Assembly: GCF_022347785.1 (NCBI RefSeq)
Contig: NZ_JAKRGA010000009.1
Location: forward strand, 1-64,000
DNA: 64,000 nucleotides
Direction of reading: 5' to 3'
Source of the DNA: Psychrobium sp. MM17-31
GTDB taxonomy: Bacteria > Pseudomonadota > Gammaproteobacteria > Enterobacterales > Psychrobiaceae
Shown here: piece after piece, positions 1-9,114 of the stretch
How the letters are laid out: each line of letters starts with the position of its first letter
How positions within the stretch are numbered: position 1 is the first letter of the stretch
Made by a program: the position numbers and the translations under genes
Notes under the pieces: generated by a model
The model's input: the letters and a program-made list of their open reading frames with translations, nothing else
Databases searched by the model: none
What the model was told of the DNA's origin: nothing

Positions 1-100
1 TTGGTCCCACCTGATCCCATTCCGAACTCAGTAGTGAAACGACTTAGCGCCGATGGTAGTGTGGGGCTTCCCCATGTGAGAGTAGGACATTGCCAAACAC
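1..100 (+). rRNA. rrf: 5S ribosomal RNA, 3' part
   Basis: The first 100 bases match the gammaproteobacterial 5S rRNA from about nucleotide 20 to its 3' end. The conserved loop around CCGAACTCAG (22-31), the stretch TAGCGCCGATGGTAGTGTGG (45-64) and the closing GTGAGAGTAGG (76-86) are all visible. The 5' arm lies outside the window. A strong terminator follows at once, so this is the distal end of an rRNA operon. The exact 3' end is uncertain by 1-2 nt. Confidence 0.96.
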
Positions 101-110
101 CTATTTAGAG

Positions 111-143
111 AAAAGCCCCCGCATTGAGTGCGGGGGCTTTTTT
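111..143 (+). terminator. Rho-independent terminator of the rRNA operon
   Basis: A GC-rich stem (AGCCCCCGCA paired with TGCGGGGGCT around a five-base TTGAG loop) is followed by a T run. It lies 11 nt after the 5S 3' end, where an rrn terminator is expected. Confidence 0.95.
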
Positions 144-220
144 CGTTTCTGCGTGTGAATTAATTATCTAGATACATTTGAAATCAACGCACAGGCGGGG
201 ACTTTACTCTAAAGCGCTAC

Positions 221-365
221 CGCGCAGTCCAGCACTCGATGCTCAGCCGTGGGCTGCATTCGCTACATCCATGTAGCTCACCCTTCGGGCGGCCAATGCC
301 GTGCAAAATGGCTTTCCTGCCATTTTGTCCCCAACTTGCTTTCGCCTTGTTCGACGGACTGCGCG
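221..365. repeat. Structured intergenic element: 10-bp closing stem around three hairpins
   Basis: The gene-free stretch 144-632 contains a compact structured block. CGCGCAGTCC (221-230) pairs perfectly with GGACTGCGCG (356-365). Between these arms lie three perfect hairpins: CAGCC/GGCTG (244-256), GCTACAT/ATGTAGC (262-277) and CAAAATGGC/GCCATTTTG (304-327). Stop-free reading through the block gives only an 85-residue ORF with no recognisable family, which I reject as a gene. The fold could be an interspersed palindromic repeat or a structured RNA. I cannot tell which from one copy. The rest of 144-632 shows nothing I can support. Confidence 0.6.
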
Positions 366-632
366 TCAAGGGAGTAGGGCGCATTCAAACGTCTATTTAT
401 GATTATAGCTACTGTATTGAAGCAGGGGCTTTTTCTTGTTCATTCGGAGGGTTCTGTATTAATCGTTTGATTAACAAATCGAGCTATTTCGGTTGATTTG
501 GATAAAAAATGTCGGAAGTTGACGTAATATCGAACACTTTACAATTATTTCACATCTTTTGTATGGTCTTAATTGCAGTGGATAGGTAAAAAGTCTAGAT
601 TAGGGATATGGACGTTTGCTAAGGGGAAGACT

Positions 633-2132
633 TTGCGGCTGATTATATTATTCGTTACTACTGTGCTATCGCTCAGTGCGTTGGCAAATAGTAGTGGCGG
701 TCGACAAGTAAATATCGTGTTCGCGAGTGAAATGCCGGAAATTCACGAAGGAGATGGTCGCTATGCGCGCTTAGCAACTTTATTGGAGCAGCAACGTGCA
801 CTCAATAAAGACACCTTTTTCTTCTTCGGTGGAGGAAGTCTAGGGCCGAGTATTCTGTCTTCGTTTGATAAAGGTTCCCACATTATTGATTTGCTTAACT
901 CTCTAGAGCCTGATGCTATGGGGGTGAGTAAACGCGAATTTAGCTTTTATCCTGAAAATTTATCACTTAGGGCTTATGACGCTACCTTTCCTGTTGTTGC
1001 GTCTAACATCATAGATACTGCTACTGAAGAAGAACTCGATGGCATCGTAAGAAGCTCAATTAGTGTTCATAGTGATATTTCGATTGGTTTCCTATCTATT
1101 ATCGATTCTAGCGTTCTCGAAGATTATACATTCAGCCAGATTTCACTGTTAGATCCGCTTAAAGCTATCGAGAGTGAAGCTGCGAGTTTGCGTAGAAATG
1201 GCGCGGATATTATTTTGCTTCATTACACAGGATACTATCCAATCATCAATGAATTGCTTGATCGCAATGTAATCGACTTTAGTTTGCATAAGGACGAGAG
1301 TTATCAAGATGTCGATTATTCGAAACGAACCTATCACAATCGCGATATTTTCGTTAAATCAGCTTCTGGTGTTGCCCTACTAACGATGAAAGTTGCTTCT
1401 TCAGTACCGCGAAGATTGTCAGAATATTCATTAGATATTGTCGATGTTGATCGATACCCACAAAACAAGGTAGTGGCAACTTTGGTTAATGGCCATATTA
1501 ATCGTTTGAAGTCCATTTTAGCGGTGGAGATTGGTAAGTTTGAATTGCCTATTACCACGCGTCGAACTTTGGTACGTAGTAGAGAAAATGCATTTGGAAA
1601 CTATATCGCTGATAGTGTTAGAGCTTTTGCAAAGGCGCCATTAGCGATAATTAATAGTGGCTCTATTCGCGGCAACCGCGATTACCAAAAAGGCGATGTA
1701 ATTTCCCGTGGCACCATTGCTAATGAGCTACCATTTCGTGGCAAGCTTGCGTTGATTGAGATGAGTGGTGCGCAGCTGTTTGAAGCGATGGAGCATTCGG
1801 TGAGTGCGCTGAAAGTTTTTAGGGGGCGGTTTGCGCAGATATCTGGAATGACTGTCGTATATGACAGTAGTAAACCTGTTGGTAAGCGTATTAAGTCAAT
1901 CAAGATCAACGGTAAAGACGTTAAGCTGACAGAGCTATATCGGGTTGCTACTACTGATTATTTAGCGGCAGGAGGAGATGGGTATGACGTTTTTAAACAA
2001 GCAAAAAAATTACCAGCTAAGCATTTAGCGATTAGATTAGTATCAGACATTACCTCTGACAAAATTGCAATGGATAAGGTTTTAGCGCCCACCGTAGACG
2101 GGCGTTTAATTGATTTAGCAACTAAGAATTAA
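633..2132 (+). CDS. Degenerate 5'-nucleotidase / UshA-family periplasmic protein
   Basis: The C-terminal half carries the family's nucleotide-binding domain, with NSGSIRG (family NGGSIR) and GRFAQISG. The N-terminal metallophosphoesterase domain has lost its usual metal-site motifs. Where the family has TNDxHG, GD and GNHEFD, this protein has FAS, GGGSLG and SKREF. It therefore looks like a binding protein and not an active hydrolase. A hydrophobic signal segment follows the start. I place the start at TTG 633, six bases after AGGGG, which gives MRLIILFVTTVLSLSALA; a TTG at 573 is an alternative with a weaker site. The stop overlaps the start of the diguanylate cyclase (TAATG), so the two are translationally coupled. 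A role as ligand sensor for the cyclase is inference. Confidence 0.8.
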   Translation: MRLIILFVTTVLSLSALANSSGGRQVNIVFASEMPEIHEGDGRYARLATLLEQQRALNKDTFFFFGGGSLGPSILSSFDKGSHIIDLLNSLEPDAMGVSKREFSFYPENLSLRAYDATFPVVASNIIDTATEEELDGIVRSSISVHSDISIGFLSIIDSSVLEDYTFSQISLLDPLKAIESEAASLRRNGADIILLHYTGYYPIINELLDRNVIDFSLHKDESYQDVDYSKRTYHNRDIFVKSASGVALLTMKVASSVPRRLSEYSLDIVDVDRYPQNKVVATLVNGHINRLKSILAVEIGKFELPITTRRTLVRSRENAFGNYIADSVRAFAKAPLAIINSGSIRGNRDYQKGDVISRGTIANELPFRGKLALIEMSGAQLFEAMEHSVSALKVFRGRFAQISGMTVVYDSSKPVGKRIKSIKINGKDVKLTELYRVATTDYLAAGGDGYDVFKQAKKLPAKHLAIRLVSDITSDKIAMDKVLAPTVDGRLIDLATKN

Positions 2133-3769
2133 TGACGAATAACAATAATAAATCCGCAATGATCAATCAAAGTTCAGCTGACAGATTTCAGCCTGTTCAC
2201 TCCTCTTTGAATACGGTATTCATTACCGCATTTTCGATTATTCTCATCTTGAGCGCCATCGTTGCGATGATTGCCTATGATCGTTTGATAACCTTTCAAG
2301 GTCTATTAGAAGACACTACAGCGAGTTCATTTCCTAAGGTCATGAGCTACGCCAAGATGTATAGTCAGGTCAATGAACTAACTTATTCGACTGACAATTT
2401 AACCATCGCCAATACTCAAGGACAACGTAAAATCGCTTACGATGAATTGCGTGATAAGTTCGCTGGAATCGAACCCTTGGTGATGGAGCTTGGAAATAGT
2501 AGGCGTTTGCAAATGCAGCTTGATGTTATTGAACAAGAGATCAATGCACTCAATGGCCTGATTGAACAACAGTTAAGTATTAGAGATAAATTACAGGCTG
2601 AGCGAGATGGTGTATATCGAATTCACGATATTGCAATTCATGACGAAGACATTGCTCATAGTGATTTTGCTCATATGATTAGCCACTTGGTTATCATGTC
2701 GGAAGAGGCGTTATCATTTAAGCGCCTCAACCAAATAAAAAATACCAGTCGTGAGATTAGTAAAATTCACGCCAAAGCAAGTGACACGCTGACATTAACT
2801 CAAACCCAACAGCAATTGATGGACAAGTTACATAACGCGATTGTGGGACAGCAAGGCGTACTGGCATTAAAGGTCGAACTATTGCGGATTATGGGGCGAA
2901 CCCGAGGTCGTGCAGACTTTGTTAGAAATCTAGTGATCGATTATGCACGACTGGCTGAGTTTGAGTCTTTTAAATATAAGAGTTCTTTACTAAAAGAAAC
3001 CGAAGCATTTTCAGCAACGGTTGAACAGCAAACCAAAACCTTAGGTGTGATGGCGTTTTTTACTTTCTGTTCCATGATAGTCATCGTCTTTTTTATTCAG
3101 CGTCGTTTGATCAGGCGTTTGGTGTTGTTAAACAAGAAAGTTGTTTCTAGATTAGCTGGTGAAAAAATTGATCTAAAAGTTGGCGGCAAAGACGAGATTA
3201 CTGTTATTGCTAAATCGTTTGAAGAGTTTGCGCATACAATTGAGCGTCAGAAGAAAGAACTATTGCAATCGTCGTTAACTGATGGCTTGACCAATATTCC
3301 TAATAGACGCGCTTTGGATAAAGCCTTTAAACAGTTATTACTTTCAGCGCATCGTCAGCAGTGGCCGATTGCCGTCTTGATGATGGATGTCGATAATTTT
3401 AAAACCTACAATGATTTTTATGGTCACATCGCTGGTGATGAGTGTTTACAAAGAATTGCAGCTGTATTGAAAACAGTGATGCGACGACCTGAAGATTTTG
3501 TTGCGCGTTACGGCGGTGAAGAATTCGTTTGTCTTCTTCCAAATACACCCGTGGAGGGAGCTCAGGTTGTTGCAGATACAATCTTAAAACAACTTAGTAT
3601 CGAACATATCCCTCACGAGCGAAGCGATGTTGCTTCTCATGTCACCTTGAGTATCGGGATTACTGTGTATGATTCCGGTGAAGAGGAAACCAGTGATAAC
3701 TTGCTAAAACTCGCAGACACAGCACTGTATCGCGCCAAAAAACATGGCAAGAATTGTCACTCGATTTAG
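2132..3769 (+). CDS. Membrane diguanylate cyclase (HAMP-GGDEF)
   Basis: This inner-membrane protein should make cyclic di-GMP from two GTP. A first membrane segment lies at about 28-48. A roughly 250-residue, mostly helical periplasmic region follows, then a second membrane segment near 305-325, a HAMP-like linker and a C-terminal GGDEF domain. The active-site loop is intact as GGEEF (461-465). The inhibitory I-site RPED (452-455) sits five residues before it, so product inhibition is expected. The start overlaps the stop of the nucleotidase-like gene, suggesting that protein feeds the periplasmic sensor. The ligand is unknown. Confidence 0.93.
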   Translation: MTNNNNKSAMINQSSADRFQPVHSSLNTVFITAFSIILILSAIVAMIAYDRLITFQGLLEDTTASSFPKVMSYAKMYSQVNELTYSTDNLTIANTQGQRKIAYDELRDKFAGIEPLVMELGNSRRLQMQLDVIEQEINALNGLIEQQLSIRDKLQAERDGVYRIHDIAIHDEDIAHSDFAHMISHLVIMSEEALSFKRLNQIKNTSREISKIHAKASDTLTLTQTQQQLMDKLHNAIVGQQGVLALKVELLRIMGRTRGRADFVRNLVIDYARLAEFESFKYKSSLLKETEAFSATVEQQTKTLGVMAFFTFCSMIVIVFFIQRRLIRRLVLLNKKVVSRLAGEKIDLKVGGKDEITVIAKSFEEFAHTIERQKKELLQSSLTDGLTNIPNRRALDKAFKQLLLSAHRQQWPIAVLMMDVDNFKTYNDFYGHIAGDECLQRIAAVLKTVMRRPEDFVARYGGEEFVCLLPNTPVEGAQVVADTILKQLSIEHIPHERSDVASHVTLSIGITVYDSGEEETSDNLLKLADTALYRAKKHGKNCHSI

Positions 3770-3870
3770 ACATACTTTCATAATGATTAAGCAATTGAAT
3801 TAGGCGTGTGATGCGCTTATGAATTGTTGCTGATAAAATGTGCTTGAAATTTACGATAAAGATAATAAAA

Positions 3871-3901
3871 TGACGCTTCGTCATATTGTGACGAAGCGTC
3901 A
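3871..3901. promoter_or_regulatory. Double operator upstream of TetR gene (13-bp perfect inverted repeat)
   Basis: TGACGCTTCGTCA (3871-3883) and its exact reverse complement TGACGAAGCGTCA (3889-3901) are separated by five bases. Each arm also fits the small palindrome TGACGnnnCGTCA. The same palindrome recurs before the export operon at 4730. This is a strong candidate binding site for the adjacent TetR protein. Confidence 0.75.
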
Positions 3902-3934
3902 AAAACTTAAAGGGCGACATTAGTCGTTTTTCTG

Positions 3935-4705
3935 ATGATGCAAAAATGTGATAGCAGTGATAATCCGAAATGTTTTATTCGCCGAGCGTTAACCAAGCGC
4001 GAACAAAATGTGATAAATCGCGAAATTGAATTACTGGAAGTGGCTGAAGATATCATGGCTCGCGAGGGCTTTTCTGGGCTAACCATGGATAAGCTAGTAG
4101 CTGCTTGTGATTATTCTAAAGGCACCGTGTACAATCATTTCGCCAATAAAGAAGATCTGTTTTGTGCACTTTCGAATAAGGGAATGAAGTTTATTATATC
4201 CCTTGTGCGTAGGGCACTTGCGATAGAAGGTAATTCACGAGAAAAATGTTTAGCAATCATTTATGCTCATCAATTACATAGTCAAATGCATGTTACAGCA
4301 TCGTTTTGTGTACTCATGGTAAAAACGCCGACAGTATTAGAGCGGGCGAGTGCAGGACGAATTGCGCTTCAGCGTGAACTAGAGTTGGAAATAACACTAT
4401 TAGTGGACGATCTGATTAAGCAAGCGATTCAAGATGGCGAGATGGCACCTAGCATGCGTGAGCAAGTTGAAGGTGTTTGTTTTGCGTTGTGGTCAATGTC
4501 TTTTGGTTCGAGTGCGATTTTAGCGAGTGCGCAAGACACTGAAGCCGTGGCGAGGCTAGATATGAGTAGTGCATTGTTATTTAACATGAATGTTTTACTC
4601 GATGGTTTTGGTTGGGCGCCACTGACTAAAGATTGGGACTATCAAGCAACATGGCAGCGCATTGGAGAAGAAGTTTTTGCAGCAGAGGTAGCAGCGCTGA
4701 ATTAG
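3935..4705 (+). CDS. TetR/AcrR family transcriptional regulator
   Basis: A DNA-binding repressor of 256 residues. The N-terminal helix-turn-helix is at about 42-75 (FSGLTMDKLVAACDYSKGTV, then YNHFANKEDLF). A long alpha-helical ligand domain follows. The gene precedes the MMPL/RND export operon in the same direction. Sites of one shared palindrome lie upstream of both, so it probably represses itself and the exporter. Two adjacent ATG codons (3935, 3938) are possible starts and neither has a strong ribosome-binding site. The inducing ligand cannot be read from the sequence. Confidence 0.92.
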   Translation: MMQKCDSSDNPKCFIRRALTKREQNVINREIELLEVAEDIMAREGFSGLTMDKLVAACDYSKGTVYNHFANKEDLFCALSNKGMKFIISLVRRALAIEGNSREKCLAIIYAHQLHSQMHVTASFCVLMVKTPTVLERASAGRIALQRELELEITLLVDDLIKQAIQDGEMAPSMREQVEGVCFALWSMSFGSSAILASAQDTEAVARLDMSSALLFNMNVLLDGFGWAPLTKDWDYQATWQRIGEEVFAAEVAALN

Positions 4706-4720
4706 TGCTGCTTTTTATTT
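4689..4720 (+). terminator. Possible terminator/attenuator at the end of the TetR gene
   Basis: AGCAGCGC and GTGCTGCT form an imperfect stem across the TetR stop codon, followed by a short T run. It would separate tetR from the exporter operon. Confidence 0.5.
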
Positions 4721-4729
4721 GAACTTAAG

Positions 4730-4742
4730 TGACGAATCGTCA
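4730..4742. promoter_or_regulatory. Operator TGACGAATCGTCA before the MMPL export operon
   Basis: This 13-bp near-perfect palindrome matches the TGACGnnnCGTCA half of the double site before the TetR gene. It lies 18 bases upstream of the exporter start codon. Confidence 0.72.
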
Positions 4743-4760
4743 ATTTAAGGAAGAAAAATC

Positions 4761-7100
4761 ATGAAACGTTTATGGCTAGATGTCGTAATAAAGAAACCGT
4801 GGTTAATGCTGTTGTTTGGCATAGTGTTTTTTATGCTTGCAGGTATGGGCGGGCAGAGTCTGTATTTTCGTGGCGACTACAAAGTCTTCTTTGGCAAAGA
4901 TAATCCACAGTTGATGGCATTTGAAAGAATGCAGGAAACATTCAGTAAGAATGAAAGCGCCAATATCATCATCGCGCCAAAATCTGGCGATGTCTTTAAC
5001 AAGACAACTCTTCAACTAATTAAAGAATATACCGATGAAGCGTGGCAAACGCCGTTATCTAGTCGTGTCGACTCCCTTTCAAATTATCAACACACATGGG
5101 CCGAAGAAGACGATTTAATCGTTGAAGACTTGGTCATGGATATTGAATCTATGACACCAGAGTCAATCGCACGCGCTAAAGCCATTGCTACCACGGAGCC
5201 TAATCTAGTTAAACGGATTGTGTCAGAAGACGGCAAAGTGGCTGTAATTAGCGTTACCGTACAATTACCTGATGGCGATAATCCTGAGACTGCAGGTGAA
5301 GCGATGTTGGCGGTGACAGAAATTTCAGACTCAGTTCGCGCTCTCACCGAACGCTATAAAGCGAAATATCCTGACCATGAGTTTTATCATACTGGCATGG
5401 TGTTCATGAATGATGCCTTTGCGAGCGAAGCGCAAAAAGATGCTAGCACGCTAGTGCCGCTAATGTTCTTGATGGTGATTGTCATTTTATGGGTATTGCT
5501 ACGCTCATTCTCTGGCACCTTTGCCACGCTGATTATTATCATCGTTTCAATTGCAGCCACTATGGGGCTGTCTGGTTGGATGGGCTACTTCTTGAGTACA
5601 GCAACGGTCAATGTTCCAACCATGGTTATGACCTTAGCCGTTGCTGATTGTGTTCACGTTATCTCGTCAATGCTCTACGCGCTTAAACAAGGCAAGACGA
5701 AAGAAGAAGCTATCGAATACAGTATGAATCTGAATTTGATGCCAATTTTTATTACCTCAGCCACCACGGCAATAGGCTTTTTAACACTTAACTTCTCTGA
5801 CGTGCCAGTACTTGCCGATTTGGGTAATCTAACGGCGCTAGGGGTGATGATTGCATTTGTGCTGTCGGTGACAATGTTGCCTGCGCTATTGAAAATACTA
5901 CCAATGCGCACCGCTAAAGTTGCTAATGCTAAACATCACTGGATTGAGCGTTTAGGCGATAAAGTGATTGATAATCACAACAAATTGTTACCAGTGTCTC
6001 TGATTGTGATGGTGCTTGCTCTTACCGCTACTTTTAATAACGATATCAATGATGTTGCCACCGATTATTTTGACGAGAGCACAGCTTTTAGGCAGTCTAC
6101 TGATTTCCAGCAGGAAAATATCAGCGGGATGTCGACGATTGATTTTGCGCTATACAGTGATGAATCATCTGGTTTAAACAAACCTGAAATGCTTAACACC
6201 GTTAACGCATTTAGTGAATGGCTACGTACCCAGCCTGAAATTGATCACGTGCTGAGTATCAGCGACACCTTTAAGCGTCTTAATAAAAACATGCACGGTG
6301 ACGACGAGTCGTATTATCGCTTACCGCAAGATCGCGAACTTTCGGCGCAGTATTTATTACTTTATGAAATGTCACTTCCTTATGGTCTCGATTTAAACAA
6401 TCAAATCAATATCGATAAATCAGCGACCCGTATTACAGCTATTTTGCAAAATCTTGGCAGTGTTGAATTTACTGAATTTGAACGCCGTACTCAGCAATGG
6501 TTTATCGACAATGCGCCGCAAGTTCAAATGACGGCGGCGAGTCCTAACCTGATGTTTGCTCACATCGGCCAGCAGAATATGCAAAGCATGTTGGTGGGAA
6601 CCCTGCTTGCACTTATCCTGATCTCTGGCCTGCTGGTCTTCGCGTTGCGCTCATGGCGCTTAGGGGCCATTAGTTTAATTCCTAACTTAGTGCCTGCGTG
6701 TATTGGCTTTGGTATTTGGGGCTTATATTCTGGTGAAATCAATATGGGATTGTCAGTGGTGCTCAGTATGACACTAGGGATTATTGTCGATGATACCGTG
6801 CACTTTTTAAGTAAATACCAGCATGCGAAAAATGAAGGAAAGTCGACTGCAGACAGTATTCGTTATTCCTTTGCTAGTGTCGGACAAGCACTGTGGATCA
6901 CTACCTTAGTGCTGGCGATTGGCTTCTCTATTTTAGCCCTCTCGTCATTTAGGTTAAACGCAGATATGGGACTGTTGACGGCCATTATTATTGTGGCTGC
7001 ACTGATCGTTGATTTCCTATTCCTGCCAGCATTTTTATTATTGTTAGATAAAACGTCGTCTAAGAAAAAACAAGGAGTCAGCAATGAACAAGCTGCATAA
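4761..7100 (+). CDS. MMPL/RND family inner-membrane exporter
   Basis: A 779-residue proton-driven RND-superfamily transporter of the MMPL/HpnN-like type, expected to move hydrophobic or lipid-like substrates out of the inner membrane. The layout is the classical duplicate. There is one TM near the N-terminus (15-33), a periplasmic domain, and a block of TMs at about 230-380 with charged VADCVH in the fourth helix. A second periplasmic domain and a second TM block near 610-765 follow, with the equivalent motif IVDDTVHF. The downstream LolA-like and beta-barrel genes overlap or abut it, so the three probably form one envelope export route. TetR operators precede it. Confidence 0.92.
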   Translation: MKRLWLDVVIKKPWLMLLFGIVFFMLAGMGGQSLYFRGDYKVFFGKDNPQLMAFERMQETFSKNESANIIIAPKSGDVFNKTTLQLIKEYTDEAWQTPLSSRVDSLSNYQHTWAEEDDLIVEDLVMDIESMTPESIARAKAIATTEPNLVKRIVSEDGKVAVISVTVQLPDGDNPETAGEAMLAVTEISDSVRALTERYKAKYPDHEFYHTGMVFMNDAFASEAQKDASTLVPLMFLMVIVILWVLLRSFSGTFATLIIIIVSIAATMGLSGWMGYFLSTATVNVPTMVMTLAVADCVHVISSMLYALKQGKTKEEAIEYSMNLNLMPIFITSATTAIGFLTLNFSDVPVLADLGNLTALGVMIAFVLSVTMLPALLKILPMRTAKVANAKHHWIERLGDKVIDNHNKLLPVSLIVMVLALTATFNNDINDVATDYFDESTAFRQSTDFQQENISGMSTIDFALYSDESSGLNKPEMLNTVNAFSEWLRTQPEIDHVLSISDTFKRLNKNMHGDDESYYRLPQDRELSAQYLLLYEMSLPYGLDLNNQINIDKSATRITAILQNLGSVEFTEFERRTQQWFIDNAPQVQMTAASPNLMFAHIGQQNMQSMLVGTLLALILISGLLVFALRSWRLGAISLIPNLVPACIGFGIWGLYSGEINMGLSVVLSMTLGIIVDDTVHFLSKYQHAKNEGKSTADSIRYSFASVGQALWITTLVLAIGFSILALSSFRLNADMGLLTAIIIVAALIVDFLFLPAFLLLLDKTSSKKKQGVSNEQAA

Positions 7101-7878
7101 ACTATTTACAGTATCTGCCTTAGCGCTGAGTGTTATTTCACTGCCCACATTGGCACAAACTGCCGCTGAAAAAGGATTAGCCATTGCCAAAGAGCGTAAA
7201 GCGCGCGATATCGGTTGGGGGGATTCAACCGCCAAGGCGCAAATGATTTTACGCAATGCCAAAGGGCAAGAAACGGTGCGTAAAATGAAAATTAAGTCGC
7301 TAGAAGTCGCGGATGACGGCGACAAAGCACTAACGATTTTCCAGCAGCCACGTGACGTAAAAGGCACCGCGTTTTTAAGTTTTTCGCATGCGGTAAAAGC
7401 CGATGAGCAATGGATGTATCTGCCAGCACTTAAACGAGTAAAACGCATCGCATCACGTAACAAATCTGGCCCATTTATGGGTAGTGAGTTTGCGTTTGAA
7501 GATTTAAGCTCATTTGAAATAGAAAAGTTCACCTATAAGTATTTACGCGATGAAACCATCAATGGTGAGTTGTCGTTTGTGGTGGAACTCGATCCTGTCG
7601 ACAAAAACTCTGGCTACACTCGTCAGATTATTTGGATGGATCAGTCCCATTACCGCCCACATAAAATCGAGTTTTACGATCGCAAAAACAGCTTGTTAAA
7701 GACGCTGACGTTTTCAGACTACAAGCTGTATCTCGACAAATATTGGCGCTCGCACAAACAGCACATGATGAATAATCAAACTAAGAAAAGTACCGATTAT
7801 GTCATCGAAGAGCTAACGTTTAACACCGGTCTTAAGAGTAAAGACTTTAACAAGGCCACGTTAAAGAGAGCTAAATAA
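7084..7878 (+). CDS. Outer-membrane lipoprotein-sorting (LolA-like) protein
   Basis: A 264-residue secreted protein with signal peptide (about 1-24, ending PTLA-Q). The body matches the LolA-like family often encoded beside MMPL exporters: features include QMILRNAKGQE, MKIKSLE, DEQWMYLPALKRVKRI and the downstream GYTRQIIWMD. The start overlaps the exporter gene by 17 bases behind an AAGGAG site. Such proteins are thought to shuttle a hydrophobic cargo across the periplasm. The cargo here is unknown. Confidence 0.88.
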   Translation: MNKLHKLFTVSALALSVISLPTLAQTAAEKGLAIAKERKARDIGWGDSTAKAQMILRNAKGQETVRKMKIKSLEVADDGDKALTIFQQPRDVKGTAFLSFSHAVKADEQWMYLPALKRVKRIASRNKSGPFMGSEFAFEDLSSFEIEKFTYKYLRDETINGELSFVVELDPVDKNSGYTRQIIWMDQSHYRPHKIEFYDRKNSLLKTLTFSDYKLYLDKYWRSHKQHMMNNQTKKSTDYVIEELTFNTGLKSKDFNKATLKRAK

Positions 7879-9095
7879 TGAAGCGAATAAGCACGTTAGC
7901 AGCATTGTTAAGTGGCTTGCTCAGTGTTAGCTGCATTGCCGAGACGCAAGTCTCGGTGAAGGCGGCGGCTGATTATCGCGTCTATACCCAAGATGCGCTC
8001 TATCCGCAACAAGTGGACAAGCAATTGTCGATGTTTATCGAACCTGAAATTTATCATAGCTGGAATGACGATTTAGACAGCATTACCTTTAAACCTTTTT
8101 ATCGTTGGGACAATGAAGACGACGAGCGAAGTCATGGCGATATTCGCGAGTTAATGTGGCTTCATGTTGGTGACGATTGGGAGCTTCGCACTGGCATTGG
8201 TAGTGTGTTCTGGGGACAAACGGAATCGGCACACTTGGTTGATATTATTAATCAAACTGATGCGGTTGAGGCAGTAGATGGTGAAGATAAACTCGGCCAG
8301 CCAATGATTAACCTCACCCTAGTGCGAGAATGGGGCAACTTAGACTTGTTTGTGCTGCCAGGATTTCGCGAGCGCACCTTTGCCGGTGAAAAGGGGCGTT
8401 TACGTACTCCTTTGGTGATTGACACCGATAATGCAATGTATCAATCGTCAGATGAAGAACATCATATCGATTTTGCGGCACGCTGGAGCCATAGCATCGA
8501 TATTTGGGAGCTCGGTGTTTCTTATTTTGATGGTACTTCGCGTGAGCCTGAATTATCAGTGCGTAGAGATCATTTGGGAAATATCGCGTCGTACAATGTT
8601 TACTATCGCCAAATATCGCAATTGGGCATCGACGTACTGGCTGTTGTAGATTCGTGGCTTATAAAGTTTGAAGGTATAGCTCGTCATTTTGATAGCGGCT
8701 CAGCTTACTATGCAAATAATTACTTTGCGATGGTCACTGGCTTTGAATATACCACGGTGGGCGTTTGGGATTCAGTTTGGGACATCGGCTGGCTAATGGA
8801 GTACCAGTTTGATGATCGAAAGAATCATTTTGTTGCTTTAGGACAAAACGATCTCATGCTTGGCTCGCGCCTAGTACTTAACGATGTTAATGGTACCGAA
8901 GTGTTGTTTGGTCTAGTGCAAGATCTCGACCATTCCAACACTCGTAGTGGATTTGTTGAAGCATCGAGCCGTATTAACGACAACTGGAAATGGCGCGTTG
9001 ATGCGCGGATCTTTAGTACCAATGAGCCAAGTAATTTGCTCTACGGTCTGCGCAATGATGACAACATCGAAGTCAGTTTAGAGTATTACTTTTAG
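7878..9095 (+). CDS. Outer-membrane beta-barrel protein of the MMPL operon
   Basis: A 405-residue protein with an N-terminal signal peptide (about 1-21), alternating-residue beta strands throughout and a C-terminal phenylalanine (EVSLEYYF), as expected for an outer-membrane barrel. It starts at the stop of the LolA-like gene (TAATG), so the two are translationally coupled. It is the probable outer-membrane endpoint of the export route. I recognise no named family for it. Confidence 0.82.
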   Translation: MKRISTLAALLSGLLSVSCIAETQVSVKAAADYRVYTQDALYPQQVDKQLSMFIEPEIYHSWNDDLDSITFKPFYRWDNEDDERSHGDIRELMWLHVGDDWELRTGIGSVFWGQTESAHLVDIINQTDAVEAVDGEDKLGQPMINLTLVREWGNLDLFVLPGFRERTFAGEKGRLRTPLVIDTDNAMYQSSDEEHHIDFAARWSHSIDIWELGVSYFDGTSREPELSVRRDHLGNIASYNVYYRQISQLGIDVLAVVDSWLIKFEGIARHFDSGSAYYANNYFAMVTGFEYTTVGVWDSVWDIGWLMEYQFDDRKNHFVALGQNDLMLGSRLVLNDVNGTEVLFGLVQDLDHSNTRSGFVEASSRINDNWKWRVDARIFSTNEPSNLLYGLRNDDNIEVSLEYYF

Positions 9096-9114
9096 TCTAC
9101 TGATTGCACCATCA

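Noticed and set aside
239-496. An 85-residue ORF after the rRNA operon
   Set aside because: It runs through the hairpin-rich block, has no ribosome-binding site and its protein shows no family pattern or normal composition.
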